Shown: positions 6,825 to 15,524, counted from the stretch's first letter. The stretch is 16,844 nucleotides of DNA from Theristus sp. LFF4_11 (GCA_030248135.1 JASANC010005718.1:1-16844), one strand, 5' to 3'. A program made the numbers and translations. The notes: generated by a model from the letters alone, not told the origin.

Positions 6825-6936
6825 GTGTGCTTCCAGCAGTAACGAGAGTTTTTATGGCTTAAGAGCAAGGGAAAGTTCAGCAAATTGAGATGATACGTTT
6901 TAAATCTGGTATTCTACAATCCTTCTTCATTTGGGT

Positions 6937-7193
6937 GTTCGTTTCGTGTGCACAGAACCAAGTTTGTGGCTTATACTATGCTCGCTGCAGGGCAGCGAGA
7001 AAGTTTGAAAAACGCGCGCGAGGGGAAAACGGCTCATATTATGCGTGATGCGCTGTCCGCTCGCTGGCGCTCGCTCGCGCATCCGCATGATTATTCAATC
7101 CCTTATCTATGTTTAAAGACGTTGTTTACCAAAGATGCGTCCAATCAGCCAGTCACTCATAACGCCCCCCCCCCAAAAAACCGGCTCTCATAC
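6937..7193 (-). other. Host intron 8 of the transportin gene, part next to exon 8
   Basis: Read on the minus strand this starts with the donor GTATGAGAG at 7193 and runs left into the PLE. It includes a GC-rich stretch at about 7010-7085 full of GCTCGC/GCGC strings and a C9-10 run at about 7165-7174. I see no coding exon here; the conserved transportin residues that should follow exon 8 are absent, so they must lie left of the window. Confidence 0.6.
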
Positions 7194-7305
7194 GCAAATT
7201 CCACTCGGTCGATCCGTCGCCGTCGTCGTCGGCGTCGTCCACATCGGTCTGTTCGTCATCTTCAGCACCAGCCGTCGATGTTGCGGCCTGTGGCACCATC
7301 GAGAA
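7194..7305 (-). CDS. TNPO1: Transportin exon 8 (acidic loop, last exon in window)
   Basis: 112 bases from TTTGCAG|TTC to TTGC|GTATGA, leaving phase 1. It encodes an Ala/Thr/Ser stretch, the Asp/Glu-rich loop and EWNL, where the family continues with R-K-C. The next exon is not in the window. Confidence 0.88.
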
Positions 7306-10300
7306 CTGCAAAAAAGGAGCAAACAGATTTTTATTAAAAAAAACCTTCGGAATTTGTTTTTTTGCACTTGAAGTCGAAATTGAAGAAGCACACCTATTAG
7401 CGACATGAAGGCAGTACATGGAGCGGAGTAAACAGCGGGCTTGATTTTCGGCCAGTTTGTGGACCAGCCAGTTGTCATTAGCCTAGTCCTGCCGGGACCG
7501 TTGACTTACAGCGCATAGCGCTCTGCGTGCTGTGCCTGTGGTGGCTGCAAACAAACACACTGGCACACAAGCGCCCAGTGGCTGTGAGGCGTGTGCGTCT
7601 ACCGTTCTGCCAGGTGCCAGTGTGTCTGTTTGTGCACCTCGGCTATCGTAACACCACCAAAACAAAAGTGAAACAAGAACAACAGCCATTGACAATCGAC
7701 TGAAACGCTCGCAGGAAACCTCAGGAAACGAAACTTAGGGAACTTGGGAAACTTAAGGAAACTTCACGAACCTGATGAAAAAACACGACACAACTGGCTG
7801 TCTTGCGCAGAATCACAGGATACTGGCGCGTGTGCTCTTCTGGGCCACACAATGCAACACAAAGAGTGTGAAATTCAAACTGAAACCCCCATCTTCCCGC
7901 TTGCTCACATCAGTTTCATCGCGGCTGCCCCCGCTGGCGTGCTGCCGCTTCGAGCGATGGAACCGCGGTCGAATGTCCTCGTTTCGATCCGGCACCATTG
8001 CGTCATCCTCGACGTCGCCCTTGAAAAATCAGGCACAACACTTGCAAATTTGTCGCCACACAAACGGCACACACAAGGCATTCTGTGATTCTCGGTTTCA
8101 ACAATCCTTGATAGTTATCACCTTCAAAAATTCTGCACTTTTTTGTCGCGTATGACTCGGGAATTCAAACTTGGCAAAATGTTCCGAGTACCCTAAATAT
8201 CACCGAGTCACTTAGGCCACAAAGATTGAGAAAGTAGTCTCTATTCTACGTCTGCCAATCCACTGAGTTGCAGAGCCTAAAAGATTGACAGTAGTTGAAA
8301 GTCGCCGGAAATGGTTTCGGCTACCACTACGGATCGGGTTTGAAAAAAAAACAGATCGATATTTTCTCCATTAACCACTGCCCCATTTGCCAGAACACCA
8401 AAACTCCACAAAGCCAGCCAAACAACAATTTAAAAAACCAATGGGCGCCAACTTTCAGCAAGATGATGTCCATCTCGGAGTATTTCATGGAGCGAATCAA
8501 GATCGGAATCAGTTTCGGCAGATGATCCTGCAGCGTCTCCTTGCAGATCGCGCGGTGCTCGGCGAGCGACAGCCAGAACTCGCACGCCTCGAGCGCCGTT
8601 TGCTCCTCGGAGTCCTGCAAAACAAAGTCGTTTTGCGAAAAGCGGAAAATGTGATGATCTCTTTTTTTGGATTCTGCGGCTGAATGCACGTTTGCACTCG
8701 CGATAGTAGAACTTTGTTTGCCTGTGTCTTTCTCAGAGACTGCGTACACGGTAACGCCAGCAATTTTCAAAATTGTGGCATCAAGCAATTTGAGATAATC
8801 CCCGAAATTGAGTCGCAGAACTGGTAAAAAAAGATGATACGCGAGGCGGATGGGTCTTGCCACGAAAACAAAAACCATTCTCGCCTGCGTTCGCATGATC
8901 ATGAATTCGACAATGTTGGGCAGCTGCGGTGCTAACGTCTCAAGATGCGAGTCCAATAGCAACGTTAGCGCACGGCATAATTGTCGTTGTACTTCCTGAA
9001 TTGAAAAAAGCGAATTGATTTTCGACATATATCTTTCAAATTACAACAAAACAGTAATCCCCGAAAACAATTTCAAAAAACTACCAATGCCCCAAACGCA
9101 ACGCAAAGCGCACGCCCACCTGATTGTCGTCGTTGGCCAACGCGAACAACTGTGTCAGAAACGACTGCATATGCGGTGTCAGCGCGTCCGACTGAACGAG
9201 CAGACACGAATTGACGCAGCTGACTGCGTACGAGCGAATTTTCGGATGCGCACTCGAGAAAAACTGCAGAAATTTGGGCAACAGCGTGTCGAGGGGCCGG
9301 TTTTGCTCGTCGGCCGCCATGTTCAACGCGTGATCCTCGCAGATCTTCTGCAGCGCGTTGAATGCACCCTGGAAAAAATGACCAGCGTGCAAAGGCAAAG
9401 CACCCCCGGCCGCCACCCGGGACCCGCCTCGTGTGGTCGCGCACCTTTTTCTATATCATAAGCAACTGGACGACTGGTTGGTGATGGTGACGAAATGTAT
9501 GGTGACCATACTGACGTATGCTGACGTGCGTCAAAGTCAAAGGCACGTCTCCAAGGACGGCAATACGCAATAACACAACATATGACACTAACGTGCCGTG
9601 CCGTGCGCGCACACGTCCATATAAACGAGCCTTAGTTGTTGTTCATCGCCCAAAAGATGGGAAAGTAGTAACGCAATTTAGCCGATCAAGCGGGCAACGA
9701 GCCTTAGTCCTGTGCAACAACAACATTACCCAATCGTTCATTATCATCGCCGCCCCCCCCCCACAACCTCGGACAGATCGTAGTTGTCCGAGTCGATCAT
9801 GTGACACAAGGCCGGCAGCAGCTCCGGCCACGCGACCACCGACTCTCGCAGGAGCACGTTCGTGATCACGATGCCGACCGTGGATCGAATCAACGGCGAT
9901 GGGTCGCCGACAGCGCGCAAGCACTCGCATTTTATGAAGGCGCGCGTCTCGGGCGGCCATTCGCTCCAGTGCGTCCGGACCGTGTTCTTTAGGATGAGAC
10001 CGCCGAGCGAGCGAGTCGCCTCGTCCGCTGCAGAAACAGTGTTTTCGTTTTTTTCTCTCGCTCGTTTGCTCTGTTGGTTTGTTGGCTAAAATTACACGGG
10101 GTTCGATTGAAGCGCCAGTCTGTTGTTGTTATAACACAATTATGTTTTATCACAGCCACATCACATGATCACGAACGAGTCAACGACAACGTGTGCTTGC
10201 TGTTTGTTGCTTCACTGAGGTTTCTTGGCTGTTTCGTTCAGTGTATCACATGTGTACTCATAAGTGTTCATTTTCAAGTGTATGTGACACCGATCGTTGC

Positions 10301-12125
10301 TGACGAGTCCAAACGGTGTCGGCGTACAACGAATAATTGGCGAAACGCCCAACAGATCTACCAAATAATTTGATTGTATTAATACAGTCGGAGCGCTCCG
10401 AATTATCGACTATCAGCCTATTAGTTGGTGATCAGGTGGTGCGTGCTTTCAGGACAGGCAATGTGCTGCGGAGGTGGAGTCGGTCCTGCACAGCACGCGT
10501 GCATCACGTGATCACCAACCAGCCAATCAGCTGATAGCCCATAATATAGAGTTCGACTGAGTCAAAGTCGTTGAAGGTAGTGCACTGATTATTATGGTAT
10601 TTTTTGTGCAATGGAGATGGAGTAATGTTTGATTAATGTTGCATGGATCTGCGGAAAAGCCGCACAGCTGAAACTTGTGATGCGATGTTCCGCGCCGGAC
10701 ATGGTCCGAATAGGAATGGAAATAATTTCATAACATGAAGTGATTCGTTTTTTCCATTTTCTTGCACAAAGCTACCGCCAAATTATGTTTAGTTTTGAAA
10801 GGTTCAAATTGCCGCGCAGCCGTGAAACATGACGAAGTGACGCGCTTTGAAGCGCGCGTTAAATGCTGACGCCGCTTCACTTTTCTCAATCATGTTGAAT
10901 CTGATGCCTGCGCTTCAGCGCGCGTATGCATGAATGGGTATTCAATTAAACGACAACCTTCTTCGCACCCCGCCCGAGATTCAATTGAAAAGAACCTGTG
11001 AAAAAGCTTCTTGACTTCAAATGGCGGAAACACACGCCACAAGAACAAAACGAAATGCACCACCAAGCAAATCGAACCTTGTTGTCCCAATCGTGACAGT
11101 ATGAAAATCAGATATTTGCAGAAATGCGGATGCTTGTTCAGCTCGTCGACTTTCTGAAAGTAAAAAAAACGAGTAAATAAACGTTAAATAACCGTCCACC
11201 GTTGATTTCAGCGAACCTTTCGGCGGAAGCGCAAGAAGAAACAACAAAGCTGATGTTAGAAAAGAAACACTTATTCAACCTGCGGTCGCACTGAAGAATC
11301 TTTTCAAATGCTGTGAAATTTAGATTAATATTCTGATTTGAATGGAATTACTTTTGGTTGATAAATCATAGCACCATAGTTGTTCTGGCGGGGGGGGGGG
11401 GCTAAACAACTTTTGAATCTATCTCTATCAGAGAGGTTTTTTCGGCTCGGCTATTATCTATCTAAAAAAATTCTCAGTCAGCCATCTATCTGAAAATTTT
11501 TGTCTTCAAAGAAAAAAATGAGTTAATTTTTTGACAAATTGAGAAAATTTCAAGGTTTTCTCGAAATTCTTGAAAATTTCGCTTCAGGTAAAACATGCGT
11601 GTATACTTGATTTTTTTGTGTATTTTAAGTTTTATTTAGCTGTTTTTATAGCTTTTCAGCGTTTTAGCTATCTATCTATCTGATTTCAAAATTTTGACCG
11701 CCCCCCCCCAAAGTCACATGGCCCACGCGCCCCCAAAATTTTCCAGCTATCTGTCTCTGTCTGGAAAATTTGCTCCAGCTATCTATATCGCCCCCCCCCT
11801 CCTCAACCCCCCCCCCCCCGCTCCAGAACAACTATGCCCCCCGCCCCGCCAAAAAAATCCATCTATCTATATATTGAGCCCCACCTCCGGCTCTGAAACA
11901 ACTATGCACAGTACTCATCCTAGCCAGTCCCGAAAACAATGGAATGGTTGGAATCGGAATGGTGTTGTTTTTCCAAATATTTTTTGAAAACAGAAAAACT
12001 GAAACCTGTTGAACCGCTCGCTGAATTTGCGTGTCCGGCGAATGCGACTGCCGCAACAGCTGTATCACTTGCTCAACCTCTTCCTGCACCGGTTCCCACG
12101 ATTCACCGTTTACAGACGCCATCAT
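7194..12125 (-). CDS. TNPO1: Transportin-1/karyopherin-beta2-type importin, N-terminal ~400 residues in 8 exons (3' part outside window)
   Basis: Eight exons on the minus strand, joined in phase, give about 400 residues matching the start of transportin-1 (usual length near 890-900). Landmarks in order: [20 protein letters not shown], a HEAT-repeat series with [11 protein letters not shown] and [77 protein letters not shown] and the acidic loop ([17 protein letters not shown]) followed by EWNL. The family carries PY-NLS cargo into the nucleus and releases it on RanGTP binding; the acidic H8 loop helps in release. The remaining HEAT repeats should lie left of the PLE. Transportin-2 is the close alternative in vertebrates. 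All visible reading frames are intact. Confidence 0.9.
7549..7631. repeat. 18-bp inverted repeat in transportin intron 7
   Basis: AAACAAACACACTGGCAC (7549-7566) pairs with GTGCCAGTGTGTCTGTTT (7614-7631) apart from one G-U, around a 47-base loop. It could form a hairpin in the pre-mRNA or be the ends of a tiny foldback element. Confidence 0.6.
7712..7765. repeat. Short GGAAAC(TT) tandem tract
   Basis: GGAAAC or GGGAAC recurs at 7714, 7724, 7738, 7747 and 7757, roughly every ten bases. It is a degenerate minisatellite in intron 7. Confidence 0.55.
7909..8019 (-). CDS. TNPO1: Transportin exon 7 (start of the acidic-loop region)
   Basis: Thirty-seven codons beginning [20 protein letters not shown] and ending SRDETD. 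Acceptor TCAAG|GGC, donor GAT|GTGAGC (strong), phase 0. DIRPRFHRS is a family signature just before the acidic loop. Confidence 0.9.
8020..8452 (-). other. Transportin intron 6
   Basis: 433 bases, AT-rich, ending TTTTCAAG before exon 7. No further feature is seen. Confidence 0.75.
8453..8614 (-). CDS. TNPO1: Transportin exon 6
   Basis: Fifty-four codons, [20 protein letters not shown] through MDIILLK, phase 0 at both ends (TTGCAG|GAC and AAA|GTTGGC). The intron between exons 5 and 6 happens to be open in the same frame, which makes one long misleading reading frame at 8327-9028. Confidence 0.9.
8885..8995 (-). CDS. TNPO1: Transportin exon 5 (donor ambiguous)
   Basis: Thirty-seven codons from [16 protein letters not shown] to MRTQ. 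Acceptor ATTCAG|GAA. The conserved end (RTQ) is followed by GCGAGA, so the best fit to the family uses a GC donor at 8884. A GT donor nine bases further (ATG|GTTTTT) would add three residues and keep the frame. Confidence 0.82.
9120..9368 (-). CDS. TNPO1: Transportin exon 4
   Basis: Exactly 83 codons, phase 0 at both ends (TTCCAG|GGT and CAG|GTGGGC). It contains [19 protein letters not shown] and QLFALANDD, matching HEAT repeats 4-5 of the family. Confidence 0.92.
9369..9767 (-). other. Transportin intron 3
   Basis: 399 bases. It holds a G/C homopolymer run at about 9751-9762 and a 12-base direct repeat CGAGCCTTAGTY (about 9627 and 9699). No gene is seen. Confidence 0.75.
9768..10027 (-). 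CDS. TNPO1: Transportin exon 3
   Basis: 260 bases; two bases complete the split Ala codon from exon 2, then 86 codons ending NYDLSE. Acceptor CTGCAG, donor GAG|GTTGTG, phase 0. It is clearly more GC-rich than the introns. It contains [11 protein letters not shown] and [12 protein letters not shown], both strongly conserved in transportins. Confidence 0.92.
10028..11077 (-). other. Transportin intron 2, with a 175-bp palindromic element
   Basis: About 1.05 kb. It contains the inverted repeat element at 10385-10559 and several short GC-rich palindromes (for example GCGCTTTGAAGCGCGC near 10846-10861). No gene is seen. Confidence 0.75.
10385..10559. mobile_element. 175-bp palindromic foldback element or small MITE
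   Basis: The two halves are imperfect reverse complements from CAGTCG (10385) to CGACTG (10559). The best arms are CTATCAGC...GTTGGTGATCA on the left and TGATCACCAAC...GCTGATAG on the right, with further arms GTGCGTGCT and AGCACGC. No target duplication is visible beside the ends. It lies in transportin intron 2. Confidence 0.6.
11078..11153 (-). CDS. TNPO1: Transportin exon 2
   Basis: Twenty-five codons plus one base: [20 protein letters not shown] and five more, matching the conserved second helix (family pattern L..YP.F..YLIFVL). Acceptor TTTCAG|AAA, donor CAAG|GTTCG, leaving phase 1. Confidence 0.85.
11154..12005 (-). other. Transportin intron 1, carrying a hAT-like MITE
   Basis: GT at 12005-12004 and TTTCAG at 11154-11159. 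About 530 of its 852 bases are the MITE at 11375-11906; the rest is AT-rich without a recognisable feature. Confidence 0.8.
11375..11906. mobile_element. hAT-like MITE, copy 1, with a doubled right end
   Basis: The left terminal repeat CATAGTTGTTCTGG (11375-11388) is followed by a G run, CTAT microsatellite tracts and C runs. A perfect right terminal repeat lies inside at 11823-11836 and a second, less perfect one (ending AAACAACTATG) at 11906. Flanking 8-mers are CATAGCAC (left) and CACAGTAC (right), 6 of 8 identical, so the outer end looks like the original one. It is closely related to the copy at 12335. There is no coding capacity, so it needs a transposase from elsewhere. It lies in transportin intron 1. 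Confidence 0.7.
12006..12125 (-). CDS. TNPO1: Transportin exon 1 (start codon)
   Basis: Forty codons. Two adjacent ATGs (12125 and 12122) could start it. It ends CAACAG|GTTTC, phase 0. The [19 protein letters not shown] segment is the first HEAT helix of the family. Confidence 0.88.
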
Positions 12126-12334
12126 CGTTCGTTCGCTTTTGTATCGAGTGGAAAGTTCACTTTGGACTTTTCACTTTGTTTCAATTTTTAATAGTTTCGC
12201 AGTCGTCGGTCCACACGTCGCCGTTTGTGACCGGATCTACATGAGTTGCTGTTCGTTCTTGCCTTGATAAATCAATAACGCTGATTGATTGTAACATAGA
12301 AATTTGACGCAAAACTGCGAAGCTGAACCGGAGC
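12126..12334 (-). promoter_or_regulatory. 5' flank of the transportin gene
   Basis: About 210 bases between the start codon and the MITE at 12335. The promoter and 5' UTR would be expected here or further right. I recognise no specific core promoter motif. Confidence 0.3.
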
Positions 12335-12717
12335 CATAGTTGTTCTGGGGGGGACTGAAGGGGGGGGGGGGCGGCCCCCCCAAAAAATTTTCGAATCTAT
12401 CTCTATCAGACAGGTCTATCAGATCGGCTCAGCTATTATCTATCTAAAAAAATTTCTCAGCCAGCTATCTATCTAAAAAATTTTGTCTTCGAAGACATAA
12501 ATTAGTGTATTTTTAGCATTATTATGCTGTTTTTATAGCTTTTTAGCGTTTTAGCTATCTATCTATCAATTTTCAAAATTTTGACCGCCCCCCCCCCCAC
12601 AGACACATGCCCCCCCCCCGCGGCCCCCCCAAAATTTTCCAGCTATCTATCTACTATCTAGAAAATTTGCTCCAGCTATCTATATCGGCCCAACCCCTCG
12701 GCTCTGGAACAACTATG
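12335..12717. mobile_element. hAT-like MITE, copy 2, with perfect 8-bp target duplication
   Basis: The left end is CATAGTTGTTCTGG (12335-12348); the right end CTGGAACAACTATG (12704-12717) is its reverse complement with two mismatches. ACCGGAGC occurs directly on both sides (12327-12334 and 12718-12725). An 8-bp duplication is typical of hAT transposition. The interior shares with copy 1 the G/C homopolymer arms, CTAT tracts and a TTTCAAAATTTTGACCGCC block. It is 383 bp with no ORF, inserted just upstream of the transportin start codon. Confidence 0.8.
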
Positions 12718-12978
12718 ACCGGAGCTGGCTGGAGTGGAGCCAATCTGATCCCACCCAATTTCCAATGTTTCATCCCTTCAACAAACTCAATCAAAGCTAA
12801 CAATCTCTAACAGAAGATTTTTTCGGCTCAGCTTAGGGCGCAGGGTTAGGAAAAAGTGAAAATCCGTCCCGATTCCGCCGCCACAAAAAAATTAAGGGAC
12901 GACGTCGTCGTCAAACAAAAAATGAGTTTGAGTTGTTAAATAAAAAATTTCTGAATTTCGCAGTCTTTAACAGTTTCA
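12718..12978. other. Intergenic sequence without recognised gene
   Basis: AT-rich sequence. A GGCGCAGGGTTAGG string near 12836-12849 resembles the terminal repeat of the next element and may be a fragment of the same family. Confidence 0.4.
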
Positions 12979-13710
12979 GGGCGCTTAGGGTTGTTAAAAA
13001 AAACAAAAATCGTCATTTTTGTTTTTGTTTTTTTTTTTTAATTATTTTTTTTTTAAAATTTCAAAAATCAAAGTTGTGCTAAATCAATCAGGGAGTCCGA
13101 AGAACCACATATGATATGCAAGCGCCTCCCGAATGACTCCCGTATGGCGGAACTTTGCAGATTTTGTTTTGGTGACCTCAATTACCCCTTTTCCAAACCG
13201 TCACCATGCCTCTTCTTGTGTTTTGACCTCCAAAACGTCACTAATTGTCCCCAGCTAAGCTAATGCTAAAGTGAAGACAAACATACCGCCTTGAAATTCG
13301 ATCAATTCTTCTGATGGTGTCGCGACGACACGACACGAAGCAGCAACCAGACAACGTAGCGCTTGCAAACGGAGCAGCGAGCACAATCGGACGCTCTGCG
13401 AGGCGAATCGTCACCTTATCTGCATCGGAAATGGTAGGCTAAGCTTTGGGACGCTCAAAAACTTCATCGCAGATGTTGTCGAAGCCTAAAATCAGTCGGT
13501 AAAACGGCCCAAAATCGACTGCTAAAGGTTTTACGAGGTATAATCAAAGAAAATTTTTGTTGAACTTTCGAAAAATTGTGCCAAAATTGAGGTTTTCAGA
13601 GCATATTAGAGGAAAATTTTTCGAATTTTTTTTTAAATCGGCATTTTTGTTTTTTTTTAATCACTTTTTTTTAAAAAAAAATTTCATTTTTGTTTAACAA
13701 CCCTAGGCGC
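12979..13710. mobile_element. 730-bp element with terminal inverted repeats (MITE-like)
   Basis: GCGCTTAGGGTTGTTAAA (12981-12998) matches the reverse complement of TTTAACAACCCTAGGCGC (13693-13710) at 17 of 18 positions. Next to both ends are A/T homopolymer-rich arms that also partly pair. The interior has no convincing ORF; 13320-13430 is GC-rich. No clear target duplication is seen. Confidence 0.55.
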
Positions 13711-13989
13711 TATCCTATTTTAAGGTAGCTTTCAAAAAATAAAGTAGCAAAGAAAAATAAAGTAGCTTTCAAAAAATAAAGTAGCAAAGAAAAAATAAAG
13801 TAGCAAAAAAAATAAAGTAGCAAAGAAATTTCATATGAATAAAACACTCACTCTCCTATTTTAGTGTAGCAACGATATAACAATCATACACTGTCCTAAT
13901 TTAGAGTAACAACACTATCCTATTTTAGAGTAGCAACACTATCCTATTTTAGAGTAGCAACACTGTCCTATTTTAGAGTAGCAACATAT
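13711..13989. repeat. Two related AT-rich tandem repeats
   Basis: The first block (about 13727-13827) repeats AAAAAATAAAGTAGC with short variable links. The second (about 13910-13985) is a 24-bp repeat, AACACTATCCTATTTTAGAGTAGC, in near-perfect copies written here as AACACTATCCTA plus TTTTAGAGTAGC. Both share a TARAGTAGC core, so the two blocks probably have one origin. They start right at the edge of the 12979-13710 element. Confidence 0.7.
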
Positions 13990-14037
13990 AAACAGCTCAT
14001 TTAAAGCTATTTCAGCCGCGAAACTTTGTAAACCTAC

Positions 14038-14256
14038 GTTATTTTGCACGGAGATTTCAAATTTTGACCTTGTGGGTTACGGTAACGCCCGGTTTGGTCT
14101 CAACACGACCTTAGTTCCGTCAACAATCCACAAACAGCTCGATAACCGCAACCAAACCGGTGAAACATGCTAGATTAAGGTTATTTTGCACGCAGATTTT
14201 GAATTTCAGCTTTCTGGATTACGGTAACGCCTGGTTTGGTCTCAACACAATTTTAG
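14038..14256. repeat. Imperfect direct duplication of about 75 bp
   Basis: TTATTTTGCACG...GGTTTGGTCTCAACAC at about 14038-14114 recurs at about 14180-14256, with the best identity in TTACGGTAACGCC and GGTTTGGTCTCAACAC. The copies are about 142 bases apart and diverged in the middle. Confidence 0.65.
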
Positions 14257-14270
14257 TTTTAAGCAAATAA

Positions 14271-14320
14271 GCACAGCGTACACACACGACGACACACAAC
14301 AACACATACACACACGCGCA
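14271..14320. repeat. CA-rich microsatellite tract
   Basis: Degenerate ACACACGACGACACAC-type sequence, about 50 bases. Confidence 0.6.
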
Positions 14321-14358
14321 AATGCTATGTTTGGGATTGGGTTAGACCAAGAGACTTT

Positions 14359-14480
14359 CAATTGTAGTGACGCACCCACGCCTTCTTGAACCCATGATCC
14401 TGTGGGCCCCGTATGCTACGTGCACAGCAATTGTAGTGACGCACCCACGCTTTTTTAATCTATTGATCCCGTGTGCTAAT
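14359..14480. repeat. 69-bp imperfect tandem duplication
   Basis: AATTGTAGTGACGCACCCAC occurs within a 23-base identical block at 14359-14381 and again at 14428-14450. The following bases (CTTGAACCCATGATCCTGTG and TTTAATCTATTGATCCCGTG) also correspond. Confidence 0.7.
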
Positions 14481-14704
14481 TGTTTGGGAACGCCGTTTAG
14501 TTGCCAATGTGAAATGTTGCACATAGTAACGCTGTGTGGTGCAATCTGATGAGATGCACAGTTTCTGGAACCCGCTGACAACAAGCATTCAGGAAATGCG
14601 CTTCCAATCCAAAATAGAATTGCGTACGGAATGACCGAGTAAACATGGAAGCTTTTTCAGGGTGCAAGGAGCGCGCGAAATTTGAATGAAAGAAAATAGA
14701 CGTT

Positions 14705-14870
14705 CAGAAACCAACATGTGTGCTAAATTTGACATGTTTTTGCAGACTAATGGATTCTTCGTGCTATTATGTTCATTCTTGCTCCCTTGAACACATGATT
14801 AGGAGTTGTGTTGGCATTTTTGAAAAAGACAACTCCTAGTCTGCGACTGATCCCGCCTTGACTGGCTGCC
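14705..14870 (-). repeat. Truncated copy of the SINE-like repeat, minus orientation
   Basis: The reverse complement of this stretch matches 16542-16699. Shared blocks are GGCGGGATCAG, GACTAGGAGTTGTC, ATAGCACGAAGA, CCATTAGT and GGTTTCTGA. The tRNA-like head seen in the right copy is not found beyond its end. Alternatively the two copies are long terminal inverted repeats of one 2-kb element. Confidence 0.65.
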
Positions 14871-15163
14871 TTTTTTATTCGGCCATACTGTAACAAGTTC
14901 TTGAACACTTGAACAAGTTCGTAACAAGAAATTTTTAAAGTTCGCTGTTGTTTTCTACCATTGTTTTTTTTCAATGGATATGCGTCTTTATGCTGTTCTG
15001 ACAGGTTTATCAGAGTTTACTGCATTTTTTCGAAACACTGTAAAAGAACAATGAGATGAGGAGATGAGTCTTTTCCTATTTTTTTAAAATGTTGATCACA
15101 ATAATAAAACAGTGACTGTAACAGGAACTGTATCAATGGCATTCACAGTTACATTGTGGAGTT

Positions 15164-15524
15164 TTAATACAGAAACACATATTCACGCACCACAGTGACA
15201 CGGTCATTGAGTGCAATCTGACGGCTGCCTGTCCCACGATTCCTCAGCACAGCCTTAAATGTTCTGCACTCAACTCTATCCCTGAAGAATGTGAAATAAA
15301 ATGTGGAATTAAATCAGCAAAGAAAAGTCACCTTTCAAAAGTTAAAAGATAAAAGATAAAATCGTAAAATGCTGTAAAAAACCATGTGAGCGTACCAAAC
15401 CAAAAATCTTAATAGGACCGGTGTACAACGTCGTTGTCTGAATGTCATTATCGTCGTCAACCGTACGTTTTTTGTTAACCGCCATGCCAGCGAGCGAGTC
15501 AAACTGCTGCCGTTTGACCAGCGG
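15164..15524 (-). other. Possible exon pair of an unidentified host gene
   Basis: On the minus strand, TTTTTTCAG precedes an open 43-codon stretch (15396-15524: KRQQFDSLAGMAVNKKRTVD..., ending IKIFGL) followed by a GT. About 115 bases later CTTCAG precedes a stretch (15164-15281) reading DRVECRTFKAVLRNRGTGSR and on to a TAA. Both look protein-like, but the obvious donor (phase 0) and acceptor (phase 2) do not match, so at least one boundary or the call itself is wrong. I do not recognise the protein. Confidence 0.25.

Larger units (their letters stand above)
1608..6936 (+). mobile_element. Penelope-like (Naiad-type) retroelement, copy B, one complete unit
   Basis: This is one full unit of about 5,329 bp, equal to the offset between the two copies. 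In order it holds the distal part of the ORF1 intron, ORF1 exon 2, a T-rich spacer, a GC-rich structured block, ORF2 (GIY-YIG endonuclease plus RT), the hammerhead-like core, a second ORF1 exon 1 and the end at TTGGGT. Homology to copy A stops at about 6936, beyond which the sequence is the host intron. No target duplication can be tested because the left end of the insertion is outside the window. Confidence 0.8.
6408..6936 (+). repeat. Pseudo-LTR-like 3' segment of copy B
   Basis: This is the second copy of 1080-1607, with only a few differences (for example C for T early in the segment, A for G after the exon 1 stop, one extra G near 6909). It ends at TTGGGT, where host sequence starts. 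There is no further PLE unit downstream, so exon 1 in this copy has no exon 2 partner on its right. Confidence 0.75.
7306..7908 (-). other. Transportin intron 7
   Basis: 603 bases. It contains an 18-bp inverted repeat (7549-7566 with 7614-7631) and a short GGAAAC tandem tract (7712-7765). No gene is seen. Confidence 0.75.

Noticed and set aside
6937..7190. Next transportin exon between exon 8 and the PLE
   Set aside because: No minus-strand frame here matches the conserved residues expected after EWNL, and no fitting acceptor was seen.
7744..8155. Plus-strand ORFs of 114 and 126 codons
   Set aside because: They are the opposite strand of transportin exon 7 and its introns, with no recognisable product.
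8327..9028. A single 233-codon minus-strand gene
   Set aside because: It is transportin exon 5, an intron that happens to be open in frame, exon 6 and part of the next intron; the conserved family sequence continues only in the exons.
12981..12998. Telomeric repeat (TTAGGG)
   Set aside because: It occurs once in each terminal repeat of a TIR element and is not in tandem.
13910..13985. Array of regulatory sites
   Set aside because: Near-perfect 24-bp tandem copies are more simply a minisatellite; no known site was recognised.
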